This document shows, piece after piece, positions 18,064 through 26,187 of a stretch of DNA of 52,348 bases. Source of the DNA: an uncultured Anaerotignum sp. (GTDB lineage Bacteria > Bacillota > Clostridia > Lachnospirales > Anaerotignaceae); contig NZ_CAKQVD010000008.1 in assembly GCF_934277605.1 (NCBI RefSeq), forward strand, positions 1 through 52,348. The letters run 5' to 3'. The notes beneath the pieces were generated by a model. That model was given only the letters and a program-made list of their open reading frames with translations. It ran no database searches and was not told where the DNA came from. The first letter of the stretch is position 1. The number at the start of each line of letters is the position of its first letter. Position numbers and translations under genes: made by a program.

Positions 18064-19209
18064 TTACGCCGCATGCACAGGCAAGGTAACGGCGAAGGTT
18101 GTCCCCTGCGCATCGCTTTTTGCAATGTGGATTTCGCCCCCATGCAGCTCCGCAATCCTCTGCACCAAGGTCAGCCCCAAGCCGACACCGCCATACGCCC
18201 GACTGCGAGATTTATCCACACGGAAAAATGGCTGAAAAACGGTTTCCCTGTCTGCTTCGGGAATCCCGCTTCCCGTATCCCGTACCGATATTGTGACCAT
18301 ATCCTCCTTTTTCTGCGCCGCAACCTGCACACTGCCGCCCTCCCTATTATAGCGGATGGCATTTTCCACAAGGTTAAACAGCAAACGGTAGATGAGGATA
18401 TCGCTCCCCTGCATCCAAATCGGCTCTGTCCCCTCCTGCGAAAGCGTAATCTGCCGCCGCTCCGCCAAGGGCGAAAGGTCTGCCAAAACCTCCTCTGCCA
18501 TGGACGAAAGCTCAATTTCATCCGTCCGCCGAATCGTGTTCATTTCGCTCATTTCAAGCAGGGTTTTTACCAAGGCGGAAAGCCGCTCCGTCTGCTCCTT
18601 CAGCATGGCAAGCAGCTCCCTTGTTTCGCTGTCCGTTTCCGTGTGCGCCGTTTCCTCATATAAATCAAGCTGTGCCTGCATCATCGCCAATGGGGTGCGG
18701 AACTCATGTGCGGCATTGCCGTTAAATTCCTGCAGGGAGGAAAACGCCGCCGAAAGCCGCCGGAGCATAACCTCAAAGGAATGGCTGAGTGCCTGAAATT
18801 CGGGGATTTGCTGCTCCTCCGCCTGATATTGCGTTAAATTCTCCGCTTGGATTTGCGCAATTCTGTCGGAAAAGCTTTTGAGCGGCCTAAGGGCATAGCC
18901 ACTCACAAAATAAGTAATGCAGGCACTCACCACCGTAATGAAAAGAGTAATCAGCCAACTGCTGAGCGTAAAAATCTTTTTGGTATCATCAATTTGAATT
19001 TCAAAATCGGGGGGAAGCTGCTCCACATCCGCACCGGGGATGGAAATCATAAAATCCGCCGTCGGTGTCTGGTGGAAAATCGCCTGCCCCAGCTTATCCA
19101 TATAAAACGCGCCTGCTCTGGAAAGCGCAAGGTTCAGAAAAATACAGCTTGCCGCAATCAGCACCGCTGTCATCAGCGTCAATCTCCATTGCAATGATAT
19201 TCTTTTCAT
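18064..19209 (-). CDS. Two-component sensor histidine kinase
   Basis: A 381-residue kinase. TM1 lies near residues 10-30, an extracytoplasmic stretch of about 60 residues follows, and TM2 contains LSSWLITLFITVVSACITYF. A HAMP-like segment follows, then the H-box NAAHEFRTPLAMM with the phospho-accepting His. ATP-binding boxes are NLVENAIRYN, DTGSGIPEAD and GGVGLGLTLVQRI. It is paired with the response regulator immediately upstream; only one base separates its ATG from the regulator stop, and the ribosome binding site lies inside the regulator's last codons. The facing redox operon is a plausible target. The signal is unknown. Confidence 0.93.
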   Translation of the reverse strand: MKRISLQWRLTLMTAVLIAASCIFLNLALSRAGAFYMDKLGQAIFHQTPTADFMISIPGADVEQLPPDFEIQIDDTKKIFTLSSWLITLFITVVSACITYFVSGYALRPLKSFSDRIAQIQAENLTQYQAEEQQIPEFQALSHSFEVMLRRLSAAFSSLQEFNGNAAHEFRTPLAMMQAQLDLYEETAHTETDSETRELLAMLKEQTERLSALVKTLLEMSEMNTIRRTDEIELSSMAEEVLADLSPLAERRQITLSQEGTEPIWMQGSDILIYRLLFNLVENAIRYNREGGSVQVAAQKKEDMVTISVRDTGSGIPEADRETVFQPFFRVDKSRSRAYGGVGLGLTLVQRIAELHGGEIHIAKSDAQGTTFAVTLPVHAA

Positions 19210-19210
19210 A

Positions 19211-19882
19211 TCAAACCTCCTCCATCCGATAGCCTTCCCCGACCTTATTGGTAATCGGATCATAGTTCAGCTCCGCCTTCAGCTTTCTGCGCAAAGCGGA
19301 GATATGCACCCGAATGGAATTGCTGAACGCATCCACACTGCCGTCCCAAACATGCTCCATCAGCTCCTCCTGGCTGACAGGTCTGCCTTGGTGCAAAAGC
19401 AGATATTCCAAAATGCCCTTTTCCTTTCTGGTCAAACGGATTTCCTTCCCGTTCACAAGGGCTTCCCTGGTGCGGGTGTCAAAGGAAATGCCGCCGCAAA
19501 CCAAGGCTGTGCTTTGCTGAATGAACTGCCTGCGTGTCAAGCTGCGCACCCTTGCCGCCAGCTCCTGCAAATGAAAGGGCTTTTCCAGATAATCATTTGC
19601 CCCTGCATCCAGTCCCGCAACCTTATCCGCAACCTGACTGCGTGCCGATAGAATCAGCACCTTTGTTTCCACATCCGTTTGGCGCAGCCGCTCCAAAACC
19701 TCCATGCCATCCATCCCCGGCAAATGCAAATCCAGCACCACCAAGTCATACCTCTCTATCAAAAGCCGCTCCAGTGCCTCCGCCCCATCATAGCAGCAAT
19801 CCACCTCATAGCCCGCATGGTGCAGGCTCTTGGCGATGGTGTCACAAAGCACCCGTTCATCCTCAACCACCAAAAGCTTCAT
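19211..19882 (-). CDS. OmpR/PhoB-family response regulator
   Basis: A 223-residue protein. The receiver domain has acidic residues VVEDER and the phosphorylated Asp51 in LVVLDLHLPGMDG, plus the conserved Lys in DYLEKPFH. The winged-helix domain has RLTRKEKGILEYLL, a recognition helix in SNSIRVHISALRRKLKAE, and the GEGYRMEEV wing. It probably controls the divergently oriented redox operon at 20055, because the shared 172-bp region contains an inverted repeat. That target assignment is inference. Confidence 0.94.
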   Translation of the reverse strand: MKLLVVEDERVLCDTIAKSLHHAGYEVDCCYDGAEALERLLIERYDLVVLDLHLPGMDGMEVLERLRQTDVETKVLILSARSQVADKVAGLDAGANDYLEKPFHLQELAARVRSLTRRQFIQQSTALVCGGISFDTRTREALVNGKEIRLTRKEKGILEYLLLHQGRPVSQEELMEHVWDGSVDAFSNSIRVHISALRRKLKAELNYDPITNKVGEGYRMEEV

Positions 19883-19959
19883 GGTCCTGCCTCCTTTCCG
19901 ATTTCCTTTGCTTTTTTCTTTTTCCTTTTTAAGTATACCATAAAGGAATAAAATAAAAA

Positions 19960-19975
19960 TTAAGTTTTTTCTTAA
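19960..19975. promoter_or_regulatory. Inverted repeat in the regulator/redox-operon divergent region
   Basis: TTAAG, six Ts, then CTTAA form a perfect inverted repeat between the divergent response regulator and the CXXC-protein operon. A TATACT hexamer for the plus direction lies about 25 bp downstream, and a TATACT on the minus strand lies at 19932-19937. The placement fits an operator for an OmpR-type regulator, though these often use direct repeats. No binding evidence exists. Confidence 0.4.
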
Positions 19976-20054
19976 CAGAGATTTTATTTCGGATGTTGTA
20001 TACTATGTTCAGCAAAGAAACAAAAACACCCTTAACAACGAAAGGAACGAAACC

Positions 20055-20204
20055 ATGAAAAAGGAACTTGCAAGGCCGTTTTTTCAGCTTGCCGCTCTTG
20101 CACTCGGCATCGGCATGATGGGCTACGGCGTATATCGCGGAGAGGCAGCCGTTGTGCTCTCCAAAGCAATCAAATTATGTCTGGAGTGTGTCGGCATTGG
20201 CTAA
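20055..20204 (+). CDS. Small CXXC membrane protein (CD1871A-type)
   Basis: A 49-residue microprotein starting MKKELARPFFQLAALALGIG, with one hydrophobic segment and the ending AIKLCLECVGIG containing a CXXC pair. GAAAGGAACG precedes the ATG. Short proteins with this CLEC(I/V)GIG ending, which I recall annotated as the CD1871A family, occur next to iron-sulfur and thioredoxin-like genes in Clostridia. Here it is the first gene of such an operon and overlaps the next by 8 bp. A role in membrane thiol or metal handling is plausible but unproven. Confidence 0.8.
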   Translation: MKKELARPFFQLAALALGIGMMGYGVYRGEAAVVLSKAIKLCLECVGIG

Positions 20205-21081
20205 AAAACAAATAAAATCCTATCTTTTGGCAAGAATACGAGGAGGTATTCAGCTTTTGGCAACGCTTTTGAGCAACCTCCACCTGCCAAACTTCCTAAA
20301 AGGAACCATTTTTCAAGGCAGCACCAAGCAGGTCTGCGTGCCGGGGCTAAACTGCTATTCCTGTCCGGGTGCGGCGGGTGCCTGTCCCATCGGGGCCATG
20401 CAGGCAGTGGTTGGCTCCTCAAAATTCAAATTTTCCTATTATATTACGGGAATGTTGATTTTCATCGGCGTTCTGCTGGGAAGATTTGTCTGCGGCTTTC
20501 TCTGCCCATTCGGTTGGTTTCAGGAGCTGCTGCATAAAATACCGACAAAAAAATTTTCAACCAAAAAGCTCAGCGGCCTGCGCTATCTGAAGTATCTCAT
20601 TTTGGTTGTCATGGTTTTCCTTCTGCCTGCGTTTGTGGTAAACGTGGTCGGCATGGGAAACCCCTTCTTCTGCAAATATCTTTGTCCGCAGGGGGTATTG
20701 GAGGGTGCCATTCCGCTCTCCCTTGCCAGTGCGAGCATCCGCTCCGCCCTCGGCTCGCTGTTTGCATGGAAAAGCTGTGTGCTTGCGGCTGTAATCATCC
20801 TGAGCATACTGTTCTATCGCCCCTTCTGCAAATGGATTTGCCCCTTGGGTGCGTTTTACGCATGGTTTAACCGCATTTCCCTTTTGCAGCTTCAGGTGGA
20901 TCAAAGCAAATGTATCTCCTGCGGCAAATGCGGCAGGGTATGCAAAATGGACGTCGCTGTTCCTCAGACACCGAATCATAACGAATGTATCCGTTGCGGT
21001 GCCTGCATCACAGCCTGTCCCACACAAGCAATTCACTATCAATACGGATGTAAAAAAAAGAAAACGGAGGAAACAAAATGA
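20197..21081 (+). CDS. Polytopic 4Fe-4S ferredoxin-type membrane protein (NapH/CcoG-like)
   Basis: About 294 residues from a TTG start at 20197, which overlaps the stop of the preceding gene and has GGAG ten bases upstream. The ATG at 20152 would overlap the microprotein by 53 bp and is less likely. Cysteine motifs: CVPGLNCYSCPGA, CGFLCPFGW, CKYLCPQG, CKWICPLG, then two ferredoxin-type clusters CISCGKCGRVC and CIRCGACITACP. Four to five membrane helices lie between them. Such proteins move electrons from cytoplasmic carriers across the membrane. Feeding the TlpA-like lipoprotein downstream is inferred. The 4-bp overlap with the next gene supports an operon. Confidence 0.88.
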   Translation: MAKKQIKSYLLARIRGGIQLLATLLSNLHLPNFLKGTIFQGSTKQVCVPGLNCYSCPGAAGACPIGAMQAVVGSSKFKFSYYITGMLIFIGVLLGRFVCGFLCPFGWFQELLHKIPTKKFSTKKLSGLRYLKYLILVVMVFLLPAFVVNVVGMGNPFFCKYLCPQGVLEGAIPLSLASASIRSALGSLFAWKSCVLAAVIILSILFYRPFCKWICPLGAFYAWFNRISLLQLQVDQSKCISCGKCGRVCKMDVAVPQTPNHNECIRCGACITACPTQAIHYQYGCKKKKTEETK

Positions 21082-21890
21082 AAAAAAGAATGTTACTTTT
21101 CGCAGTCTCTCTTATTTTAGTCCTTGGCTTCACTGCCTGCGGCAAGGCAAAGCAAAGCGCAGAGGAGCTGATTCAGCAGGAAAACGAAATCATTGCGGAG
21201 CATCAGGATTTATGGGATCTCGCTTTTAATGCGGTGGATAAGAGCACTGTCAACTCTCAAACAGGCGATTATGCCGATTTTCTGAAAATGGCACTGGAAA
21301 ATGTAAAGGAAAAGCTGAGCAAGGAGGATTTCAAAGCCTTGAGCGAGGATGTGAAAAAAATCAAGGCTCTGGAAGAACAGCTTGCCGCTTTGCCGCAGGA
21401 GGACAGCAACCCCACAGGCACCTCTCTGGACAGTGCAAAAAGCTTTCCCGCCTTCACAGGCAAGGACTTTGACGGCAATGCCGTAGATGAAAGCCTGTTT
21501 GCCAACAATAGCGTAACTCTGGTAAATTTCTGGTTCAACGGCTGCACCCCTTGCGTTGGGGAGCTGCCCGCCCTGCAAAAGCTGCATGATTCCCTGAAGG
21601 AAAAGGGCGGTGCCGTTGTCGGCATCAACGTGGAAACCCTGGATGAAAACAAGGATACCATTGCTGCCGCAAAGGAAATTATGAAAAAGCAGGGTGCATC
21701 CTATCAGAACATCTATTTTGATTCCGATAGCGAGGCAGGCAAGCTGGCGCTTTCCGTGATGTCCTTCCCCACCTCCGTTCTCATTGACAGCGAAGGCAAC
21801 ATTGTGGGCGATGTCATCGTGGGCGGTCTGGATAACGAAAAGACCATGGCAAGCGTGCAGAAGCAAATTGATGCAATTTTAGCAAAATAA
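21078..21890 (+). CDS. TlpA/ResA-like thioredoxin-fold lipoprotein
   Basis: A 270-residue exported protein. The signal peptide ends in GFTAC (lipid-modified Cys21). Residues 25-105 form a helical, charged region. A thioredoxin fold follows, starting FPAFTGKDFDGNAVDE, with the redox motif NFWFNGCTPCVGELPAL (Cys156, Cys159) and the cis-proline segment MSFPTSVLIDSEG. TlpA/ResA proteins reduce or oxidise extracytoplasmic disulfides. The operon with an iron-sulfur membrane protein and a CXXC protein suggests a self-contained thiol-reducing chain on the cell surface. Confidence 0.92.
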   Translation: MKKRMLLFAVSLILVLGFTACGKAKQSAEELIQQENEIIAEHQDLWDLAFNAVDKSTVNSQTGDYADFLKMALENVKEKLSKEDFKALSEDVKKIKALEEQLAALPQEDSNPTGTSLDSAKSFPAFTGKDFDGNAVDESLFANNSVTLVNFWFNGCTPCVGELPALQKLHDSLKEKGGAVVGINVETLDENKDTIAAAKEIMKKQGASYQNIYFDSDSEAGKLALSVMSFPTSVLIDSEGNIVGDVIVGGLDNEKTMASVQKQIDAILAK

Positions 21891-21907
21891 GAAAAAAGCG
21901 CAAAAGA

Positions 21908-21950
21908 AAAAGCAGGTGTTGTCGGCGAAAGCCTCAGACCTGCTTTTTTT
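21908..21950 (+). terminator. Terminator of the redox operon
   Basis: AAAGCAGGT pairs with ACCTGCTTT around an inner GGC-GAAA-GGC-type hairpin and is followed by a T run. The A-rich 5' side means it could also stop minus-strand transcription coming from ffs. Confidence 0.85.
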
Positions 21951-21979
21951 GCTGTTTGGATTGCTTTAAAAATAAATAA

Positions 21980-22246
21980 GGTCCGCACACCCGCTGTTGC
22001 CACAGCGCCCCATGCGTTACCTTCTTCCACGGCTCCATTCGGGCACCCTTACTACACACACAAGTGGACTGCTTAGTGCTGCTGCCTTCCGACCCTGACA
22101 CGATTCACAGGCTCATGTTGCGTAAGACCTAAACTTCATCACCGCTTTCAAAGGGCAGACCATCAAGCCCTGCGTCGAAAGCGAGCATCACCCTCACTAT
22201 AGCGGATTGTGAGTACAGGGTACCGCTACCACCCCGGCTAGTGCGG
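21980..22246 (-). ncRNA. ffs: Signal recognition particle RNA, large Bacillus type
   Basis: Minus-strand sequence of about 267 nt with the SRP signatures. The 5' domain reads GGTAGCGGTACCCTGTACTC and AATCCGCTATAG. Helix 8 has ACGCAACATGAGCC, GTGTCAGGGTCGGAAGGC, and the AGCAGCACTAAG asymmetric loop. The 3' part pairs back with the 5' end (GGGTGTGCGGAC). This is the scRNA-type large form containing the Alu domain. It sits beside tadA as in Bacillus. The exact ends are approximate. Confidence 0.95.
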
Positions 22247-22314
22247 AAATATCATCACTCCCAAGCCGAAGCCACAGGAGAATTTCACTGATATAACTAT
22301 GTTATTATACACGC

Positions 22315-22800
22315 TCATTGGTTTTCTGTCAATGGCACTGCATTGGCATTTTTGCGAAAACGCTTAAAAAACCGTTTCATAATCTCACTGCATTGGGGCT
22401 GCAAAACGCCCTCCTCCACCGCTACCTGATGGTTGAGCCTTGGCTCATTCAGCACATCCAGCACAGAGCCGGCACAGCCCGCCTTGCTGTTTCTTGTCCC
22501 AAAGACAACCCTCGGAATGCGTGCCTGCACAATGGCACCGGCGCACATAGGGCAAGGCTCTACGGTAACATAAAGCACACAATCCTCCAGACGCCAATCC
22601 CCCACAAGCTTCGCCGCCGCATCAATCACATCAATCTCTGCGTGGCGCAGGGGGTTTTTATCCGTATTGCGCCGATTATGCCCACGGGCAATGATTTCGC
22701 CCGCACGCACCATGACCGCACCGATTGGCACCTCGCCTGCGGCCAATGCCTTTTCCGCCTCCGCCAGTGCCTCTGTCATATATTTTTCCGATTCCGTCAT
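22315..22800 (-). CDS. tadA: tRNA-specific adenosine deaminase
   Basis: A 161-residue deaminase. Zinc ligands and catalytic Glu lie in LRHAEIDVI (His53, Glu55) and EPCPMCAGAI (Cys83, Cys86). VFGTRNSKAGCAGSV and LNHQVAVEEGVL are typical of TadA. It converts A34 of tRNA-Arg(ACG) to inosine and is usually essential. It is encoded next to ffs, as in many Firmicutes. The C-terminal FRKNANAVPLTENQ tail is slightly long but not unusual. Confidence 0.95.
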   Translation of the reverse strand: MTESEKYMTEALAEAEKALAAGEVPIGAVMVRAGEIIARGHNRRNTDKNPLRHAEIDVIDAAAKLVGDWRLEDCVLYVTVEPCPMCAGAIVQARIPRVVFGTRNSKAGCAGSVLDVLNEPRLNHQVAVEEGVLQPQCSEIMKRFFKRFRKNANAVPLTENQ

Positions 22801-22802
22801 TT

Positions 22803-24125
22803 TTATTCCTCCGCAGCCAGATAAAGCTGTCCGTTTCTGTCCTCATTTTCCTTCACGAACCAATAATCCTCCTTGCCGTTTCCGTCAAAATCGCAGGGAT
22901 AGATACACTGTCCGTATTCGATATCCTCATTGGCGGTTTTCAGCCCTCTTTCCGTCAGGATATAGCGGATGGTGGTGGCTGTGGTATCGCAGGCGTAAAT
23001 CTCCTTCACACCGTCGCCGTTCAAATCGCCGCTCATAATCGGGCCATAGAAGTTTTCCACGCCCACGTGGGTGCTCCAAATCTTACGCAGGCTGTCATTT
23101 CCCGCATGATAGACATATAAATCCATGCCATCTGTCAAAATATATTCCTTTACACCGTCACCGTCCAAATCCGTAATGTGACATTGTGTAACCTGATGGC
23201 GCAGCTTTCTTGTGGCGGTGTTCTGCCATGTGCCGTCCTTTTCCTCATAGGTTTTCATGCTTTTATCAATGAAAAGATACAGCTTGCCGTCCTCCGCACC
23301 CAATGCGGTGCAAAGCTCACTTTCCAGAGGAATTTCTCCCGCCACATTCAGCTTGGCATCATAAAGCATGACTCTCTCCGCTCTGGAATAGGTTTTCTCG
23401 CTTTCGCCCTCTCCGCTTTCCTCTATACTGGAAACCAGAACTGCCAAGCGTGCGTCATCCTCATTCAAAAATGCCGCCGAGGTTGCCTCCAAGCCTCTCC
23501 CATAGGAAAAGCTGCGGTAACGGCTCAGCCCATTGGCATAACGATAGACCTCCGCCCTGCCGCCACGAATGGAAGCCGCCAAGCGCCGCCCCTTCGCATC
23601 CTTGCCGACGGAATAAATGCCCTCTGCGGAAAATTGCCCTCTGCTCTCCCGAAAGGCTGTCGTCATTCCTGTCCAATTTTCATACGCACGAAAGCCGCCG
23701 TCCGCCAAGAACGGATTGCGCTCCTTCAAGCTGTAATAGCCGTTATCATAGCCGCCGCTGTAAACAACGCCCGCCAGATTGCCGCCGACAAACCAGCACT
23801 GCAATATGCCTGCCGCATCGCCGTTATAGTGCAGCAGGGAGGCCTGCGCCAAAACCGCATCCTGCCCCGCCTTGCTCTTTAGGTTATACTCACAGGCAGA
23901 GGAGGCGGCAAACAATCTCTCGTTTTCCTCCGTATTTTCCGGCACAACCGCTGCACCAAAGCTAATGCTGCTGTGGTCATATTCCCAATAGAAATTCTCT
24001 GTTACCGTATCGATGGACTCCACATACGCCTTCTGCTCGGCAGCGCTCAGGCTAAAGGTATCCTCCTTCGCACCGCAGCCGCTCAGCAGCAGCAGGCCTG
24101 CCAGAACCGTCATCCATTTTTTCAT
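22803..24125 (-). CDS. Lipoprotein with FG-GAP/VCBS-like calcium-binding repeats
   Basis: A 440-residue secreted protein. From ATG 24125 the signal peptide MKKWMTVLAGLLLLSGCGA gives a lipobox with lipidated Cys. Three Asp-rich loops, DLDGDGVKEY, DLNGDGVKEI and DFDGNGKEDY, lie in the last third, as in FG-GAP/VCBS beta-propeller repeats that bind calcium. I do not recognise a specific family or substrate. The start was chosen by the signal peptide and GAGAGGG upstream; the frame is open 132 bp further. Its stop is 2 bp from the tadA start. Confidence 0.82.
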   Translation of the reverse strand: MKKWMTVLAGLLLLSGCGAKEDTFSLSAAEQKAYVESIDTVTENFYWEYDHSSISFGAAVVPENTEENERLFAASSACEYNLKSKAGQDAVLAQASLLHYNGDAAGILQCWFVGGNLAGVVYSGGYDNGYYSLKERNPFLADGGFRAYENWTGMTTAFRESRGQFSAEGIYSVGKDAKGRRLAASIRGGRAEVYRYANGLSRYRSFSYGRGLEATSAAFLNEDDARLAVLVSSIEESGEGESEKTYSRAERVMLYDAKLNVAGEIPLESELCTALGAEDGKLYLFIDKSMKTYEEKDGTWQNTATRKLRHQVTQCHITDLDGDGVKEYILTDGMDLYVYHAGNDSLRKIWSTHVGVENFYGPIMSGDLNGDGVKEIYACDTTATTIRYILTERGLKTANEDIEYGQCIYPCDFDGNGKEDYWFVKENEDRNGQLYLAAEE

Positions 24126-24263
24126 AGTATTCCCTCTCTCAAAAAGAACCGTCCGGTGCGTGATGGAAACCGCTGTTCCTTTCGGTCGCTTTTGTTTTCC
24201 CCAAGCTGTAAAAAAAATCAAAATTTCATTCGTAAGGATTTTTTTATTATACCCCATCCGCCC

Positions 24264-24791
24264 TCAAAAAACAAGCCGCACCAGCCACACAGCCGTAAAC
24301 ACCCCCACAAGATTCGCCAAAAGGGCGCAGGGCAGAGTATATCTTGTTTTGCGAATACCGACAGAAAGAAAATACAGGCTCATGGTATAAAACACCGTTT
24401 CCGTACAGCTCATCATCACAGATGCCGCTCTGCCCAAAAAGGAATCGGGACCGTAAACGGAAAAAAGGTCGGTCAAAAGTCCCGTTGCCGCAGAGGAGGA
24501 AACCAGCCGCACCAAACTCAGCGGTGCCAGCTCCGCCGGAAAGCCGACTGCACTTGCCGCCGGGCGAATCAGCCGTACCAAAATATCCAGCAGCCCTCCG
24601 GCACGCATTACCTCCACCGCCATCATCAAGCCGATTAAGGTCGGCAGGATATCCAGAACCGTCTGCAAGCCCTCCTTCGCCCCCTCCAGAAAAACCTCAT
24701 AAATATCAACCCTTTTCAAGCACCCGAACACCACAATGCACAGCACCGTAGCGGGAATCAGCAAATCGGATATGGTTAAAAAAATCCGCAT
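24264..24791 (-). CDS. spmB: Spore maturation protein B
   Basis: A 175-residue membrane protein with the nucleoside-transporter gate (Gate) fold seen in SpmB: LLIPATVLCIVVFGCLKRVDIYEVFLEGAKEGL, then LIGLMMAVEVMRAGGLLDIL and SSSAATGLLTDLFSVYGPDSFLG. SpmA and SpmB are needed for spore core dehydration. Its start follows the spmA stop by one base. ATG 24791 was chosen because homologues begin MRIFLxISD. The presence of spmAB indicates an endospore former. Confidence 0.93.
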   Translation of the reverse strand: MRIFLTISDLLIPATVLCIVVFGCLKRVDIYEVFLEGAKEGLQTVLDILPTLIGLMMAVEVMRAGGLLDILVRLIRPAASAVGFPAELAPLSLVRLVSSSAATGLLTDLFSVYGPDSFLGRAASVMMSCTETVFYTMSLYFLSVGIRKTRYTLPCALLANLVGVFTAVWLVRLVF

Positions 24792-24792
24792 A

Positions 24793-25371
24793 CTACGCCC
24801 TCCCCTCCAGTACCTTCGCCGCAAGCGTGCCGACCAGTGTCGTAACCATGGTTGCCGCAATCCCAACGCCCACAATCTCCGCAGGGCTTTGGGAGCCGTA
24901 TTCCATGCGAAACGCCAGAATATTCATCGTGACCAGCTGCAAGGAGGTCATGTTGACCGTCAAAAACATACACATGGCGGCAGAGGCCCGCCCCTTCTCC
25001 TCCCGATTCAGCCTTTGCAGCTCCTTCATCGCCATCAGCCCCGCAGGCGTTGCCGCCCAGCCAAGCCCCAGAAAATTCGCCACAAAATTCGTAGCGATAT
25101 ATTTTCTTGCCGGATGCAGGCGCGGCACCGAGGGAAAGAGAAAATCCATCAGCGGTGTCAGCCTTGCGGCAAGCCAATCAATCATGCCGCCCCGCTCCGC
25201 AATTTTCAGCACCCCCGCCCAGACCGCAATCACGCCTGCCATGGCAAGCGCCAGCTCCACCGCAGAGCGTCCGCCGCTGAGAACTGCCCCCGTTACCAAA
25301 TCCATCCTGCCCAGAAACGCACCCGTCAAAATTCCACCAATCAAAAAAAAGCCCCAGATCCCGTCTAACAC
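24793..25371 (-). CDS. spmA: Spore maturation protein A
   Basis: A 192-residue membrane protein. It contains the SpmA segments GVLKIAERGGMIDWLAARLTPLMDFLFPSVP, ATNFVANFLGLGWAATPAGLMAM and TVNMTSLQLVTMNILAFRMEYGSQSP. The GTG start at 25371 is preceded by AAGGAGGGAG at good spacing. It is the first gene of the spmA-spmB pair. No sporulation-sigma promoter was identified with confidence. Confidence 0.93.
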   Translation of the reverse strand: MLDGIWGFFLIGGILTGAFLGRMDLVTGAVLSGGRSAVELALAMAGVIAVWAGVLKIAERGGMIDWLAARLTPLMDFLFPSVPRLHPARKYIATNFVANFLGLGWAATPAGLMAMKELQRLNREEKGRASAAMCMFLTVNMTSLQLVTMNILAFRMEYGSQSPAEIVGVGIAATMVTTLVGTLAAKVLEGRA

Positions 25372-25524
25372 AGCGCTCCCTCCTTTGTGTTCAGCTTATG
25401 CCGCTTTTTCCCCTCACATGAGACTTTCCTTTGGATAACGTGCCGAAGAAAGCAAGAATTTCCCTCCCCGCACTGCAATTATTGTTGAAAAATGTTGTCA
25501 TTTGTGTTAAGATTTAATAAATAT

Positions 25525-25552
25525 TTTACTAAAAAATTTTACACACTATAAT
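25525..25552 (+). promoter_or_regulatory. Predicted sigma-A promoter of the AbrB-like gene
   Basis: TTTACT, 16 bp, TATAAT, placed 18 bp upstream of the ATG at 25570. AGGGGGAA follows as the ribosome binding site. The resulting leader would be short. Confidence 0.6.
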
Positions 25553-25569
25553 AGGGGGAAACGCACAGT

Positions 25570-25830
25570 ATGAAATCAACAGGTATCGTTAGAAAAGTGG
25601 ATGAGCTTGGCAGAGTCGTTTTACCCATTGAGCTTCGTCGCAACATGGGAATTGAAATCAAGGACTCTCTGGAAATTTTCGTTGATGAAAATACAATTAT
25701 TCTGCAAAAATATGAGCCTGCCGATATCTTCACAGGCAGTATGGATGATTTAATCGATTATAAAGGCAAAAAGGTTTCCAAGGCTTCTATTTTGGAAATG
25801 GCAAGAATTGCCGGTCTGGATGTGAAATAA
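25570..25830 (+). CDS. AbrB-family transition-state regulator
   Basis: An 86-residue protein. Its N-terminal swapped-hairpin DNA-binding domain reads STGIVRKVDELGRVVLPIELRRNMGIEIKDSLEIFV, nearly the consensus for AbrB/Abh/SpoVT in Firmicutes. The short C-terminal part (ADIFTGSMDDLIDYKGKKVSK) lacks the large GAF domain of SpoVT, so AbrB-like is the better label. It likely represses stationary-phase genes. It is monocistronic, with its own promoter and terminator. Confidence 0.92.
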   Translation: MKSTGIVRKVDELGRVVLPIELRRNMGIEIKDSLEIFVDENTIILQKYEPADIFTGSMDDLIDYKGKKVSKASILEMARIAGLDVK

Positions 25831-25878
25831 GCACCTAAAAATATAGTGCAAAAGCAAGGGAATAAAATTGATTGATGC

Positions 25879-25925
25879 GCACCTCCTTGTGTAGAAGTAA
25901 AGCTACACCGGGAGGTGTTTTTGTT
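25879..25925 (+). terminator. Terminator of the AbrB-like gene
   Basis: CACCTCC pairs with GGAGGTG, with a second TGTAG/CTACA stem inside and a T run after. It ends transcription about 50 bp past the AbrB-like stop codon and separates it from the microprotein operon. Confidence 0.88.
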
Positions 25926-25992
25926 AAAATAAAAAAATATATTTAATAAATTCCAATTTATTCTTTATTTTTTATAAACTGAAATTTATCTG

Positions 25993-26021
25993 TTGACTTT
26001 TATACTGCTTCATTTTACAAT
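25993..26021 (+). promoter_or_regulatory. Predicted sigma-A promoter of the microprotein operon
   Basis: TTGACT, 17 bp, TACAAT: a near-consensus promoter with ideal spacing. Transcription would begin near 26028, about 20 bases before the first small ORF and 160 before the second, which has the best ribosome binding site. Confidence 0.75.
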
Positions 26022-26047
26022 ATTATTGAAATTTAGACAGTTTAAAT

Positions 26048-26170
26048 ATGGTTTTTATTCTTAGTATCGCATCTGTCACAACAGCACTGGCTGAAAACTC
26101 TGTTAATGATTTTGACACAGAGGTATCCAGAGATAATTTTTACGGTACTCTTTATATTCAAAATCATTGA
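26048..26170 (+). CDS. Putative 40-residue exported microprotein
   Basis: The frame reads MVFILSIASVTTALAENS followed by an acidic tail ending LYIQNH. It looks like a short signal peptide with an Ala-x-Ala cleavage site and a mature part of about 25 residues. No strong Shine-Dalgarno is visible, and an in-frame stop lies 24 bp upstream of the ATG, so no longer form is possible. It could be a secreted peptide, a leader peptide, or the degraded end of a larger gene. I recognise no family. AT-rich like the two ORFs that follow. Confidence 0.4.
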   Translation: MVFILSIASVTTALAENSVNDFDTEVSRDNFYGTLYIQNH

Positions 26171-26187
26171 TTTTTAGGGGTGACCTT

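Noticed and set aside
21713..22030. 105-codon minus-strand frame overlapping the end of ffs
   Set aside because: It overlaps the SRP RNA and the TlpA-like gene and shows no protein-like pattern.
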